A DNA stretch of 38,148 nt from assembly GCA_964454575.1 (NCBI GenBank), contig CAYVTG010000008.1:1-38148 (forward strand), written 5' to 3'. How positions within the stretch are numbered: the first letter of the stretch is position 1; the number at the start of each line of letters is the position of its first letter. The notes under the pieces are model-generated. The model was not told the DNA's origin. It ran no database searches and was given only the letters and a program-made list of their open reading frames with translations. This document shows, in pieces, positions 21,256 to 29,767 of this stretch. A program made the translations under genes and the position numbers. Source of the stretch: Haladaptatiplasma sp964454575 (GTDB taxonomy: Archaea > Thermoplasmatota > Thermoplasmata > Halarchaeoplasmatales > Halarchaeoplasmataceae).

Positions 21256-22593
21256 TCAGATGAGCCCTTGATCCAGCATCGCCTTTGCAACTTTCATGAA
21301 GCCGGCAACGTTTGCGCCGAGAACATAGTTTCTCTCGTCACCGTATTTTTTTGCCTGTTCCGAGGTGGCGATGTAGATGTTCTTCATTATGGTCTTCAGC
21401 TTGCTGTCCACTTCTTCGAAGCTCCAGGGCACTCTCTGGGAGTTCTGTCCCATCTCTAGACCACTCACGGAAACGCCTCCTGCGTTGGCTGCCTTGGCCG
21501 GACCGAAGAGTATACCACTTTCCAGGAATACCTCTATGGCCTCAGGTGTGGAAGGCATGTTCGCTCCCTCGCCAACGGCGATAACACCATTATCTACCAG
21601 TTTCTGAGCGTCCTTGCCATCGATCTCGTTCTGCGTGGCACAGGGCAGTGCTATATCACAATCGTAGATCCATGGAACACCGCTGTCAACGTATTCAACA
21701 TCGTACTCTTCTGCGTATTCCTTTATACGTCCTCTACGTATGTTTTTAAGATCCATAACGTACTCGAATTTTTCTCGGTCGATGCCTTCAGGGTCGTATA
21801 TGGTTCCCGAGGAATCCGATAGTGTCACCACTTTGGCGTCAAGTTGAAGGCACTTGTCTAAAGCGAACTGGGCAACGTTACCGGAACCAGATATGGTAAC
21901 AGTCTTACCCTTAAGGTCGTCACCTGCACCGTTCAACATCTCCTGTGTAAAATAAACCAGGCCGTATCCCGTAGCTTCCGGTCTTCCTAGAGAGCCGCCC
22001 CATTCAGGGCCTTTTCCTGTTAAAACTCCTTCAAAACGATTGACTATCTTTCTGTATTGACCGAACATGTATCCTATCTCACGTGCACCTACACCGATAT
22101 CCCCTGCGGGTACATCGGTATCAGGACCTATGTGCCGGTACAATTCGTTCATGAAACTGTGGCAGAACCTCATAACTTCGGCGTCGGACTTTCCTTTCGG
22201 GTCGAAATCAGAGCCGCCCTTTCCACCGCCCATAGCCAGACCGGTCAAGGCGTTCTTAAATATCTGTTCGAAGCCCAAGAATTTGATGATCCCCAGATAA
22301 ACAGAGGGATGGAATCGTAGGCCGCCCTTGTAAGGGCCGATGGCACTGTTGAACTGCACTCTGAACCCACGGTTAACATGTATCTCACCGTTATCATCCA
22401 TCCAGGGTACTCTGAATATTATCTGCCTTTCCGGCTCAACGATCCTTTCCAAGATCCTTGAACTTACGAACTCCGGATGCCTGTCAAGTACAGGTTCGAC
22501 AGATTCCAGAACCTCTCGTACAGCCTGATGGAACTCCTTTTCACCGGCGTTTCTATCCTTAACTTGCTGGTATATGTTATCTATCATTGACAT
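21256..22593 (-). CDS. gdhA: Glutamate dehydrogenase, bacterial NADP-type
   Basis: A 445-residue enzyme interconverting glutamate with 2-oxoglutarate and ammonia. Sequence and length match the hexameric E. coli-type enzyme: PERQIIFRVPWMDDNGE, GYRVQF-like NRGFRVQFNSAIGPYKGGLRFHP (quoted here only for its parts NRGFRVQF and YKGGLRFHP), GLAMGGGKGGSDFDPKG with the catalytic Lys, and PAGDIGVGAREIGYM. The Rossmann loop is ISGSGNVAQFAL. Archaeal GDHs are more often the 415-420-residue type, so transfer from bacteria is plausible. GGAGA 12 bases before ATG 22593 sets the start. It is divergent from the NuoEF-like operon; its NAD(P)H could feed that complex. Confidence 0.93.
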   Translation of the reverse strand: MSMIDNIYQQVKDRNAGEKEFHQAVREVLESVEPVLDRHPEFVSSRILERIVEPERQIIFRVPWMDDNGEIHVNRGFRVQFNSAIGPYKGGLRFHPSVYLGIIKFLGFEQIFKNALTGLAMGGGKGGSDFDPKGKSDAEVMRFCHSFMNELYRHIGPDTDVPAGDIGVGAREIGYMFGQYRKIVNRFEGVLTGKGPEWGGSLGRPEATGYGLVYFTQEMLNGAGDDLKGKTVTISGSGNVAQFALDKCLQLDAKVVTLSDSSGTIYDPEGIDREKFEYVMDLKNIRRGRIKEYAEEYDVEYVDSGVPWIYDCDIALPCATQNEIDGKDAQKLVDNGVIAVGEGANMPSTPEAIEVFLESGILFGPAKAANAGGVSVSGLEMGQNSQRVPWSFEEVDSKLKTIMKNIYIATSEQAKKYGDERNYVLGANVAGFMKVAKAMLDQGLI

Positions 22594-22870
22594 GGTTAGT
22601 TCTCCTTTTTTTTGCCCCGATGGTGGGGAATCCATCAAATAGGATGTCGGATTTAAGGCTTTCGATACACCAAGATTGAGGTATGTATTTTATTGATGAT
22701 GCCCAAAGTGCTCAAACAAAACCATCGTGGATATCATAGTTGGCCTACGTGTACATATCAAAAACCTTATTTACGCCTCTATGTTCCACCTATCGTGGCT
22801 CCATGGTTAGTAAGGATATGTCCCTCTCTTGGACAAGATAAAAAGCATGGAAATACGATGAGGTGCTATT
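22594..22870. promoter_or_regulatory. 277-base divergent promoter region between gdhA and the NuoEF-like operon
   Basis: Carries promoters for both directions. An A/T-rich CTTATTTACG at about 22763-22772 is the best TATA candidate I see for the operon, but it lies far from the start at 22871 and would leave a leader of about 70 bases. AGGTG at 22861 is the operon ribosome-binding site. I found no convincing inverted repeat and no gene here. Confidence 0.4.
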
Positions 22871-23350
22871 ATGGAAGATGAGATTTTCGATGAAAACGAA
22901 CTCAAAGAGTTGATGAAGAAATACCCACCAACGGCTAGTTCTCTTATACCGCTGCTCCAGGCTAGTCAAGAAAAATACGGATACTTACCCAGACAGATAA
23001 TGGAGAACATAGCAGAATATTTGGAGATGCCTGAAAGTACTATTTACGGCGTTTCTACCTTTTATGCTCAATTTCGATTCGAGCCTTTAGGTAAACATAT
23101 GATCAAGGTATGTCACGGAACTGCGTGTCATGTAAAGGGGGCCGATAAGATAAACGAGACCATCGAAACCGAACTAGGTATCAAGAGCGGAGAGACCACC
23201 GAAGACGGTATGTTCACCCTGGAAAGAGTGGCCTGTCTGGGCTGCTGCAGCTTGGCACCTGTGATAATGATAGATGATACGGCCCACGGAAATCTGGACC
23301 GAAATAAAGTAAAGAAAGTCATACGCGGATACACGGAGGGAGATCTATGA
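22871..23350 (+). CDS. NuoE/HydC-like [2Fe-2S] subunit of a bifurcating complex
   Basis: A 159-residue thioredoxin-like ferredoxin. Residues 10-75 are the helical NuoE domain (LIPLLQASQEKYGYLP, STIYGVSTFYAQFRFEP). The [2Fe-2S] ligands are Cys81 and Cys86 in CHGTAC and Cys122 and Cys126 in CLGCC. It passes electrons to or from the NuoF-like flavoprotein. It is the first gene of a tightly packed operon: its stop overlaps the next start by 4 bases (ATGA). In known complexes (HydABC, Hnd, StnABC) this subunit accompanies the FMN subunit. No membrane or proton-pumping Nuo subunit occurs nearby. Confidence 0.9.
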   Translation: MEDEIFDENELKELMKKYPPTASSLIPLLQASQEKYGYLPRQIMENIAEYLEMPESTIYGVSTFYAQFRFEPLGKHMIKVCHGTACHVKGADKINETIETELGIKSGETTEDGMFTLERVACLGCCSLAPVIMIDDTAHGNLDRNKVKKVIRGYTEGDL

Positions 23351-25101
23351 AATACAAGATATTACTGGGTTTTGCGTCATGCGGTATAGCCGCCGGTGCG
23401 ACACAAGTGGAAGAAGCACTCAAAAAGGCCATGGATGAACATGGTATAGATCTACCTGTAAAGAGGGTCGGCTGTGTGGGGATGTGCCATAACGAACCTA
23501 TCGTCGAAATAGTCGATGATTCCGGCAATTATACCTACGGAGATCTGGAGCCCGAAGATGCGGTTAAGATAGTTTCGGAACATCTGGTCAACGGAGATCC
23601 ATACGAAGAAAAACTGATCAGTTCACCGGATGATCCTTATGATTACTTCCAGGAACAGAAGAAGATAGTACTCAGAAACAGCGGCGTGATCGACCCCGAA
23701 GATATCGAAGAATACATCCAAAGCGGCGGATATCAGGGATTAAAGAATACCATGGATATGGAGCCCGAGGAAGTGATCGATGAGATAAAGAAGAGCAAGC
23801 TAAGAGGCAGAGGTGGAGCCGGATTCCCCACTGGCCTAAAATGGCAGTTTGCAAAGGGGGCATCAGGAGATAAAAAATACGTGATATGCAATGCCGACGA
23901 AGGAGATCCAGGTGCATTCATGGACCGCTCGGTGCTTGAAGGCGACCCTCATGCAATACTCGAAGGGATGGCCATATGTGCGTATGCAATAGGTGCCGAT
24001 GAAGGATATATCTACTGCCGTGCCGAATATCCTCTAGCCATCAGAAGGCTGGAGATCGGCATCAAACAGGCGGAAGAAAAAGGTCTTCTTGGCAGCGATA
24101 TACAGGGCACGGATTTTTCGTTCAATATACATGTAAAAGAGGGTGCCGGAGCCTTCGTGTGCGGCGAAGAGACTGCTCTGATGCATTCCATAGAAGGCGG
24201 AAGAGGGATGCCCAGGCCTAGACCGCCCTTCCCCGCACAGAAAGGTCTATTCGGAAAACCGACCAACATAAACAACGTTGAGACACTGGCCAACATATCT
24301 TACATAATGAGAGAGGGAGCGGATAAATACCTCGAATATGGGACGGAAAAAAGCGGTGGAACCAAGGTATTCGCTCTTGCTGGTAAGATAAAACGCGGAG
24401 GTCTCGTAGAAGTTCCCATCGGTACACCGTTGAAGGATATCATATATGATATAGGCGGAGGCATCGAAAAAGACAAAAAATTCAAAGCCGTACAACTCGG
24501 AGGCCCTTCCGGCGGATGTCTACCTGCAGAATATCTAGATACACCGGTAGATTATGAAACCCTGACCAAGGCCGGTGCGATCATGGGTTCCGGAGGGATG
24601 ATAGTCATGGACGAAGGTGACTGCATGGTCAATGTGGCACAGTATTTCTTGGATTTTACCCAAAAAGAATCGTGCGGTAAGTGTACATTCTGCAGGGTAG
24701 GTACGAAGCGCATGCTGGAGATATTGGACCGATTCACCCTGGGCCGAGGTACTGTAGAAGACATAGAGATGCTGGAATCATTGGCATCAAATATCAAGGC
24801 ATACTCGTTATGTGGTCTTGGTCAGACCGCACCGAACCCGGTTCTCACAACACTCAGATATTTCAAGGACGAGTATATCGCCCACATAGAAGAGCAAACG
24901 TGCCCGGCAAAGGTATGCAGAAGCTTGATAACGTTCACTATCACCGATGCATGCATCGGATGTACAAAATGTGCTTCCGAATGTCCCACGGGAGCCATCA
25001 GCGGAAGTCCGAAAGAGCAGCACGTTATAGATCAGGAGTCATGTATCACGTGTGGAATTTGTCAGGAAGTTTGTCCTGTTAACGCCGTGGAGGTGAAATA
25101 G
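23347..25101 (+). CDS. NuoF/HydB-like NAD(H)- and FMN-binding subunit with C-terminal ferredoxin domain
   Basis: A 584-residue flavoprotein. An N-terminal thioredoxin-like [2Fe-2S] domain (1-95) has ASCGIAAGA and GCVGMCHNEP, with three visible Cys instead of four. The NADH/FMN domain holds RGRGGAGFPTGLKW, CNADEGDPGAFMDR and AFVCGEETAL. An SLBB domain (VEVPIGTPLKDIIYDIGGGI) follows, then the 4Fe-4S motif SCGKCTFCRVGT. The C-terminal 60 residues form a 2[4Fe-4S] ferredoxin (CIGCTKCASECP, CITCGICQEVCP). This is the layout of bifurcating HydB/StnB-type subunits, not of the respiratory Complex I NuoF. The FMN here is the likely bifurcation site in the family. Stop and next start are adjacent (25101/25102). 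Confidence 0.93.
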   Translation: MKYKILLGFASCGIAAGATQVEEALKKAMDEHGIDLPVKRVGCVGMCHNEPIVEIVDDSGNYTYGDLEPEDAVKIVSEHLVNGDPYEEKLISSPDDPYDYFQEQKKIVLRNSGVIDPEDIEEYIQSGGYQGLKNTMDMEPEEVIDEIKKSKLRGRGGAGFPTGLKWQFAKGASGDKKYVICNADEGDPGAFMDRSVLEGDPHAILEGMAICAYAIGADEGYIYCRAEYPLAIRRLEIGIKQAEEKGLLGSDIQGTDFSFNIHVKEGAGAFVCGEETALMHSIEGGRGMPRPRPPFPAQKGLFGKPTNINNVETLANISYIMREGADKYLEYGTEKSGGTKVFALAGKIKRGGLVEVPIGTPLKDIIYDIGGGIEKDKKFKAVQLGGPSGGCLPAEYLDTPVDYETLTKAGAIMGSGGMIVMDEGDCMVNVAQYFLDFTQKESCGKCTFCRVGTKRMLEILDRFTLGRGTVEDIEMLESLASNIKAYSLCGLGQTAPNPVLTTLRYFKDEYIAHIEEQTCPAKVCRSLITFTITDACIGCTKCASECPTGAISGSPKEQHVIDQESCITCGICQEVCPVNAVEVK

Positions 25102-27951
25102 ATGACAGAAACTATCGAAATAGAGATAAACGGAAAAAAATACACGTGTGAGACAGGCGACAGTGTTCTGGATGCATGTCGTAAAAACGGTTTTTTCATA
25201 CCTACATTATGTGAAATAGAGGAAATAGACGTACCATTCGGCGGATGTCGTGTTTGTCTGGTCGAAGTCACAGGACCAAGAGGAACTATCATCACGACTT
25301 CGTGCGATACTCCGGTATCTCCGGATATGGTCATACGTACGGAAACGCCTGAGATAAACGAAGGAAGAAAGGCCTCCATCGAACTTTTGCTGTCGGAACA
25401 TACCGGAGACTGTGTTGCACCTTGTTCAAGGGAATGTCCTGCTAGTTTAGATGTACAGGGATACCTAGCTCATATAGCAAACGGCAACCCAAGAGAGGCG
25501 GTCAAGCTGATAAAGGAAAGAACACCGCTTGCGATATCTCTGGGACGTGCTTGTTTTGCTCCCTGTGAGGAAGAATGCAGAAGAAATCTGGTGGAAGATC
25601 CCATCGCCATACGTCAGGAAAAACAGTACGCTGCGGAAGTGGATATCGATGATCCTTGGACACCGGATATCCCGGAAGAAACCGGGAAAAGTGTCGGTAT
25701 AGTAGGCGGAGGTCCGGCAGGACTGACTGCAGCATACTTCCTTAGATTGAAAGGACATAACGTGACTATCTACGACATGATGCCGGAACTAGGAGGTATG
25801 ATGAGATACGGGATACCAAACTACAGACTTCCGAAGGATCTTCTGGATAAAGAGATAGAATGGATGATAGGTCTGGGTATAGATGTAGAAACAGATACCA
25901 AACTCGGAAGCGGCATATCTATAGAAGAGCTCCGGAAACAGCACGACGCGGTATTTGTCACCATCGGTGCATGGGAGAGCTGGATGATACCGATAGAGGG
26001 GAAGGATCTGCCGAGGGTCTACGGAGGCATCGACTTCCTGGTTGATGCTGCGATGGAGAAGGAAATAGATATCGGAGACAAGGTACTGGTCGTCGGTTGC
26101 GGCAACACAGCTATGGACGTTGCCCGTACGGCGAGAAGGATGGGTAAAGAAGTCACGATCGCATACAGACGGACTTCAGACGAAGCGCCAGCCTCCATCG
26201 AAGAAAGAGAAGAAGCAGAGGAAGAAGGCGTCAAGTTCATGTATCTCACCAACCCAGAGAAGATATGCGGCTGCGAAGTGAACGGCGTGAGCAAGGTAGA
26301 GTGTGCTCGTATGGAATTGGGCGAACCCGATGCATCCGGTAGACCCAGACCTGTAAAGATAGAAGGAGAAACCCTTTCCCTGGAAGCGGACAGCGTGATA
26401 CTAGCCATAGGTCAATCACCGGATATGGAGACACTTAAAAACGAAGGTCTGGAGACCACTAAATACACCATGAAAACAGATGACAAGTTCATGACCAACT
26501 TAGAGGGCGTATTCACCGCAGGCGACGTACTGATAGGTCCATCGTCCATCGTTGAATGTACAGGGCAGGCCAGGGAGGCAGCGTATGCTATCGCCGCATA
26601 TATCGATGGAAATTTGGGTTCTTACCATGTCCCCGAAGACTACAAGCTACCCTTCGGTTATGCACATACCGATAATAAATCCGAAGAAGATTTCGCAGAT
26701 TGGGAACGGATACCACGAAATATGATGCCCCTTCGTTCGGCGGAAGAGAGAGCGAAGGACTTCGAAGTTATCGAATTAGGATTCGAAGATATAACCGCGG
26801 AGGAAGAAGCGGCTAGATGTGTAGAATGCGGCTGCTTGGATAGATTCCAATGCAAACTCAAGGAATATGCCACCATGTACGGTGCCAAGCAGTACAGATA
26901 CGAGGGATTCAAGAACGATCTAGAGATAGATGGATCACACCCTCACATACTCAGAGACCCCGGCAAATGCGTTCTATGCGGTACCTGTGTACGCACTACG
27001 GATGAATTCGGCGAAGGCGTTGTTCAATTCGCTAACCGTGGTTTCACGACCGTAGTTGAGCCTGCATTCGGTGACCCATTAGGCAGTGTAACCAGTCAAC
27101 TCGTTGGTGCACTGGCGGATGCTTGTCCCACCGGAGCGCTCGAAGAGGTACCCCTTGGTAAACCCGGGCCCTTCAAACTCCAGGATATGGGAACAACACA
27201 CTGTGCCGACTGTGGTATAGGCTGTCCGGCAAAACTCATGGGATCCGACGGTGTCCCGGTAAAATTAGTACCGAAAACACCATACGGCCATCTTTGTGAC
27301 AGAGGTAAATTCAGAATATTACAAGATATCGACCAGGAAGAAAACGATCCGGAAACGATAGTCGAATATCTGAAGGACGGTCCTGTAGATGTTTATGTTT
27401 CAGGAGATGTTACCTTACAGGAATTAAAGTCACTCAAAAAGATAGCCGAATCATGCGGAGGTACTCTTTATTCGCCTCATGTTCCCTCTTGCAAGTCAAA
27501 CGTTGGGCTCAAAGAGCTTATCAGTGCAAAAGCGATCTACGTTGAAAAAGAGGCCTATCTGGAAAGCCCTCTGCTGAAACTGTTTGTGCAGCAGGCCCTA
27601 GATGCTGGTGCCCAAAAGGTATCTGATCCGGAAGATCTGAGAGATGGCGTTGCTGTTTTGAGTTCCAAGACTGAAATCGCTACTGATAAAAGGATAGTAG
27701 CCCAGAAGCGTGCAAATTCAGCGTCACTTTTAGATATACCCACAAAAGGAGAAAGCGGCCGTAAAGTGGTACTTTATGGTCTGGATGATATCGATGTTGA
27801 AACCAAGAGCATATTGGAGATCGACGGCGGCCGCAACTGGCTGGCAAAGGAAGGCACTTTCGAGAATATATTCGGTGAAACAGTAGAACTCCATCCGCTC
27901 ATGAAAAAGAATGACATACTTGCAAAGATATTGCAGCGTTTATCGGCCTGA
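25102..27951 (+). CDS. [2Fe-2S]–GltD/NfnB-like FAD–NuoG-like fusion subunit (StnC-like)
   Basis: A 949-residue fusion. Residues 1-80: NuoG-type [2Fe-2S] ferredoxin (Cys37, 49, 52, 68). 100-180: GltD-type Fe-S segment (CVAPCSREC, CFAPCEEEC). 195-505: GltD/NfnB flavoprotein with FAD loop GGGPAGLTAAY, NADPH loop VGCGNTAMDVARTARRMG, the AYRRT Arg pair that usually reads the 2'-phosphate, and FTAGD. 570-680: further clusters (Cys573, 576, 578, 584; Cys623, 626, 629, 675). 700-735: a NuoG-like 4Fe-4S motif (Cys701, 704, 708, 732). The remainder is a shrunken molybdopterin-oxidoreductase-like tail (WLAKEGTFENIFGE), too short to bind the cofactor. With the two preceding genes it best fits a Sporomusa-type bifurcating transhydrogenase coupling ferredoxin, NADH and NADPH. 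Confidence 0.85.
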   Translation: MTETIEIEINGKKYTCETGDSVLDACRKNGFFIPTLCEIEEIDVPFGGCRVCLVEVTGPRGTIITTSCDTPVSPDMVIRTETPEINEGRKASIELLLSEHTGDCVAPCSRECPASLDVQGYLAHIANGNPREAVKLIKERTPLAISLGRACFAPCEEECRRNLVEDPIAIRQEKQYAAEVDIDDPWTPDIPEETGKSVGIVGGGPAGLTAAYFLRLKGHNVTIYDMMPELGGMMRYGIPNYRLPKDLLDKEIEWMIGLGIDVETDTKLGSGISIEELRKQHDAVFVTIGAWESWMIPIEGKDLPRVYGGIDFLVDAAMEKEIDIGDKVLVVGCGNTAMDVARTARRMGKEVTIAYRRTSDEAPASIEEREEAEEEGVKFMYLTNPEKICGCEVNGVSKVECARMELGEPDASGRPRPVKIEGETLSLEADSVILAIGQSPDMETLKNEGLETTKYTMKTDDKFMTNLEGVFTAGDVLIGPSSIVECTGQAREAAYAIAAYIDGNLGSYHVPEDYKLPFGYAHTDNKSEEDFADWERIPRNMMPLRSAEERAKDFEVIELGFEDITAEEEAARCVECGCLDRFQCKLKEYATMYGAKQYRYEGFKNDLEIDGSHPHILRDPGKCVLCGTCVRTTDEFGEGVVQFANRGFTTVVEPAFGDPLGSVTSQLVGALADACPTGALEEVPLGKPGPFKLQDMGTTHCADCGIGCPAKLMGSDGVPVKLVPKTPYGHLCDRGKFRILQDIDQEENDPETIVEYLKDGPVDVYVSGDVTLQELKSLKKIAESCGGTLYSPHVPSCKSNVGLKELISAKAIYVEKEAYLESPLLKLFVQQALDAGAQKVSDPEDLRDGVAVLSSKTEIATDKRIVAQKRANSASLLDIPTKGESGRKVVLYGLDDIDVETKSILEIDGGRNWLAKEGTFENIFGETVELHPLMKKNDILAKILQRLSA

Positions 27952-27991
27952 AACAAAAGGTTTTAACTGATTCCAGCCTTAGGGTAAAATA

Positions 27992-29017
27992 ATGGGTACT
28001 CTAAAACCAACTGAAAAGAAGCAGTATGCCGACAAAAGAGACGACCTCGTATCCACATGGAAGGGAGAAGATCTTCTAGACGGCGAACTGACTAACTCTT
28101 TTACCATGATAATGCGAACCCGGGGCTGTTCATGGGCACACAGATCCGGATGCCTGATGTGCGGATATCACACAGCCTCGAATCCCTCTATCGAACCCGG
28201 ATCATTGTTAAAACAGTTGGAAACCGCACTATCTCGATACGACGGTGAAAAGCTGGTAAAGATATACACATCCGGCAGTTTTTTAGACGAACGGGAGATC
28301 CCATCGGATATCGCAGAACAGATATTGAGTAGTTTCTCTGCGGATAAGATAATAGTGGAATCCCGCGTAGAGTACGTGAACGCCGGTGTGCTGGAATCTT
28401 ATCGCGATATGGCACCGGATCTAGAGATCGCCGTAGGTCTGGAATCTACCAACGATTTTGTTCTTGAAAACTGTATCAACAAAGGTATCACCGTAGACGA
28501 TTACTGGCGTGCACGTGAAACGATATTTTCCAAAGGACTGACTCTGAGAACCTATCTACTGCTTAAACCTCCTTTTTTAACGGAATACGAAGCGATACAG
28601 GATCTGAGTAATTCTATCTCAGAGATATCTCATCCCATGAATACGGTATCGGTCAATCCGGTCAACGTTCAAAAGAATAGCTTACTTGAAAAATTGTGGT
28701 ACAGAGGGGAATATCGACCGCCGTGGTTATGGTCGTTACTGAAAGCAGTACGATCATCGGATATCAAAGGACCGCTGGTCATCTCGAGAGCGGGTCTTGG
28801 TTCAAAAAGAGGAGCACATAACTGTGGAGATTGCGATGAAAGTGTGATCGATATCATAGACCGATTCAATCTAACGGGAGATATTGGACTATTACAGGAT
28901 AGTTATTCATCATGTGATTGTACCGAGCAGTGGAAGGCTGAAACGAAGTACGGTCCATTGATACAGTACCGGGGCCCTGTGGAAATATTAAGCAACAGAT
29001 ACGCTGGATATGTCTGA
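27992..29017 (+). CDS. raSEA: Archaeosine synthesis radical-SAM enzyme RaSEA
   Basis: A 341-residue radical-SAM protein. The 4Fe-4S ligands are Cys46, Cys54 and Cys57 in RGCSWAHRSGCLMCGYH, the spacing (x7, x2) characteristic of RaSEA rather than the usual CxxxCxxC. Other family stretches are IYTSGSFLDEREIP, IIVESRVEYV and VGLESTNDFVLENCINKG. A C-terminal CGDC and SSCDC may bind a second metal. RaSEA acts with ArcS to turn the lysine-preQ0 adduct at tRNA position 15 into archaeosine. It starts 40 bases after the Fe-S operon and could be read through from it. Its last 30 bases overlap the convergent nusA gene. Confidence 0.9.
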   Translation: MGTLKPTEKKQYADKRDDLVSTWKGEDLLDGELTNSFTMIMRTRGCSWAHRSGCLMCGYHTASNPSIEPGSLLKQLETALSRYDGEKLVKIYTSGSFLDEREIPSDIAEQILSSFSADKIIVESRVEYVNAGVLESYRDMAPDLEIAVGLESTNDFVLENCINKGITVDDYWRARETIFSKGLTLRTYLLLKPPFLTEYEAIQDLSNSISEISHPMNTVSVNPVNVQKNSLLEKLWYRGEYRPPWLWSLLKAVRSSDIKGPLVISRAGLGSKRGAHNCGDCDESVIDIIDRFNLTGDIGLLQDSYSSCDCTEQWKAETKYGPLIQYRGPVEILSNRYAGYV

Positions 29018-29413
29018 GTGTCTCATCATAATCATACGTGCTATGGAAAGATTACGTCCTTTCTTTCCTATCGCACGTGCTTTGTTTTCCGGTTCCACTT
29101 CTACGGTTCCGTGTTTCACTCCACCTTTATCTAAAATATCTATCTTTTTTACACCGTAACTATAGAATATGTTAGAAAGCAATTTCTCCGGATCATCTGA
29201 ATACTCGATGACGTGGATGTTGCGTCCGATCTTATCGCTCATGTGTGTGACGTTTTTACCGCGTTTTCCAATGGCTTTTTCTATGTCACCCTCTTTCACC
29301 AGGAAGATCACCTTTTCAGGGATATCTATACAATCCTTTACTTTTGCTCCGGTGATATCTTCAAAGAGTGTTGTGTACCGTATGGTTTTTTCGGTAAATT
29401 TGATCTCATCCAT
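28988..29413 (-). CDS. nusA: NusA-like KH-domain transcription factor
   Basis: A 141-residue archaeal NusA, made of two KH domains only (no S1 or polymerase-binding N-terminal domain, as is normal in archaea). The KH GxxG loops are in AIGKRGKNVTHMSDKIGRNI and AIGKKGRNLSIARM. It binds RNA and probably acts in termination/antitermination or rRNA transcription. It is the last gene of the rpoH-B-A'-A''-rpl30e-nusA unit, starting 2 bases after rpl30e. Its 3' end overlaps the convergent RaSEA gene by 30 bases. Confidence 0.93.
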   Translation of the reverse strand: MDEIKFTEKTIRYTTLFEDITGAKVKDCIDIPEKVIFLVKEGDIEKAIGKRGKNVTHMSDKIGRNIHVIEYSDDPEKLLSNIFYSYGVKKIDILDKGGVKHGTVEVEPENKARAIGKKGRNLSIARMIMMRHSDISSVSVA

Positions 29414-29415
29414 AC

Positions 29416-29703
29416 TCAGTCCTCTATAACAGAAAGGATACTCGATTCTCCGGGCTTGATCACAGTCAATGCAGATATAGAAAAAGGCTTACCTGCAGCG
29501 GAGCCAAGATCGTGGTTGTTACCTTTAAAGCTATATATCGGTATTCCCCTGAATTTTTTGCTCTTAAATTCACTTTCAGGGCAATTGCTCGCCGTTATTA
29601 TCAGCTTCGCTTTTTTCTCTTCTGCGGCTCTTCTTGCCTCTTTTACACCACTTACGGTTTGTCCTGTGTTTACTGCTAATCTAATAGCACGATTTACGTC
29701 CAT
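29416..29703 (-). CDS. rpl30e: Large ribosomal subunit protein eL30
   Basis: A 95-residue L30e/L7Ae-superfamily protein: DVNRAIRLAVNTGQTVSGVK, AKLIITASNCPE, and GNNHDLGSAAGKPFSISAL. The archaeal position between rpoA'' and nusA is conserved. GGAGAG about 8 bases before the ATG is a strong ribosome-binding site, which matters because 64 bases separate it from rpoA''. Confidence 0.95.
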   Translation of the reverse strand: MDVNRAIRLAVNTGQTVSGVKEARRAAEEKKAKLIITASNCPESEFKSKKFRGIPIYSFKGNNHDLGSAAGKPFSISALTVIKPGESSILSVIED

Positions 29704-29767
29704 AATGATCTCTCCTTTTTTTCTTCAGTACGTTTGATTTGCATGTCTAGATACCCCATATATGATA

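Noticed and set aside
22693..22881. Small plus-strand frame in the gdhA/NuoE gap
   Set aside because: Overlaps the start of the NuoE-like gene, no ribosome-binding site, composition unlike neighbours.
22871..27951. Respiratory Complex I or a [FeFe]-hydrogenase
   Set aside because: No membrane Nuo subunits, no H-cluster motifs, and the third subunit carries a GltD/NfnB module with an NADPH-type loop.
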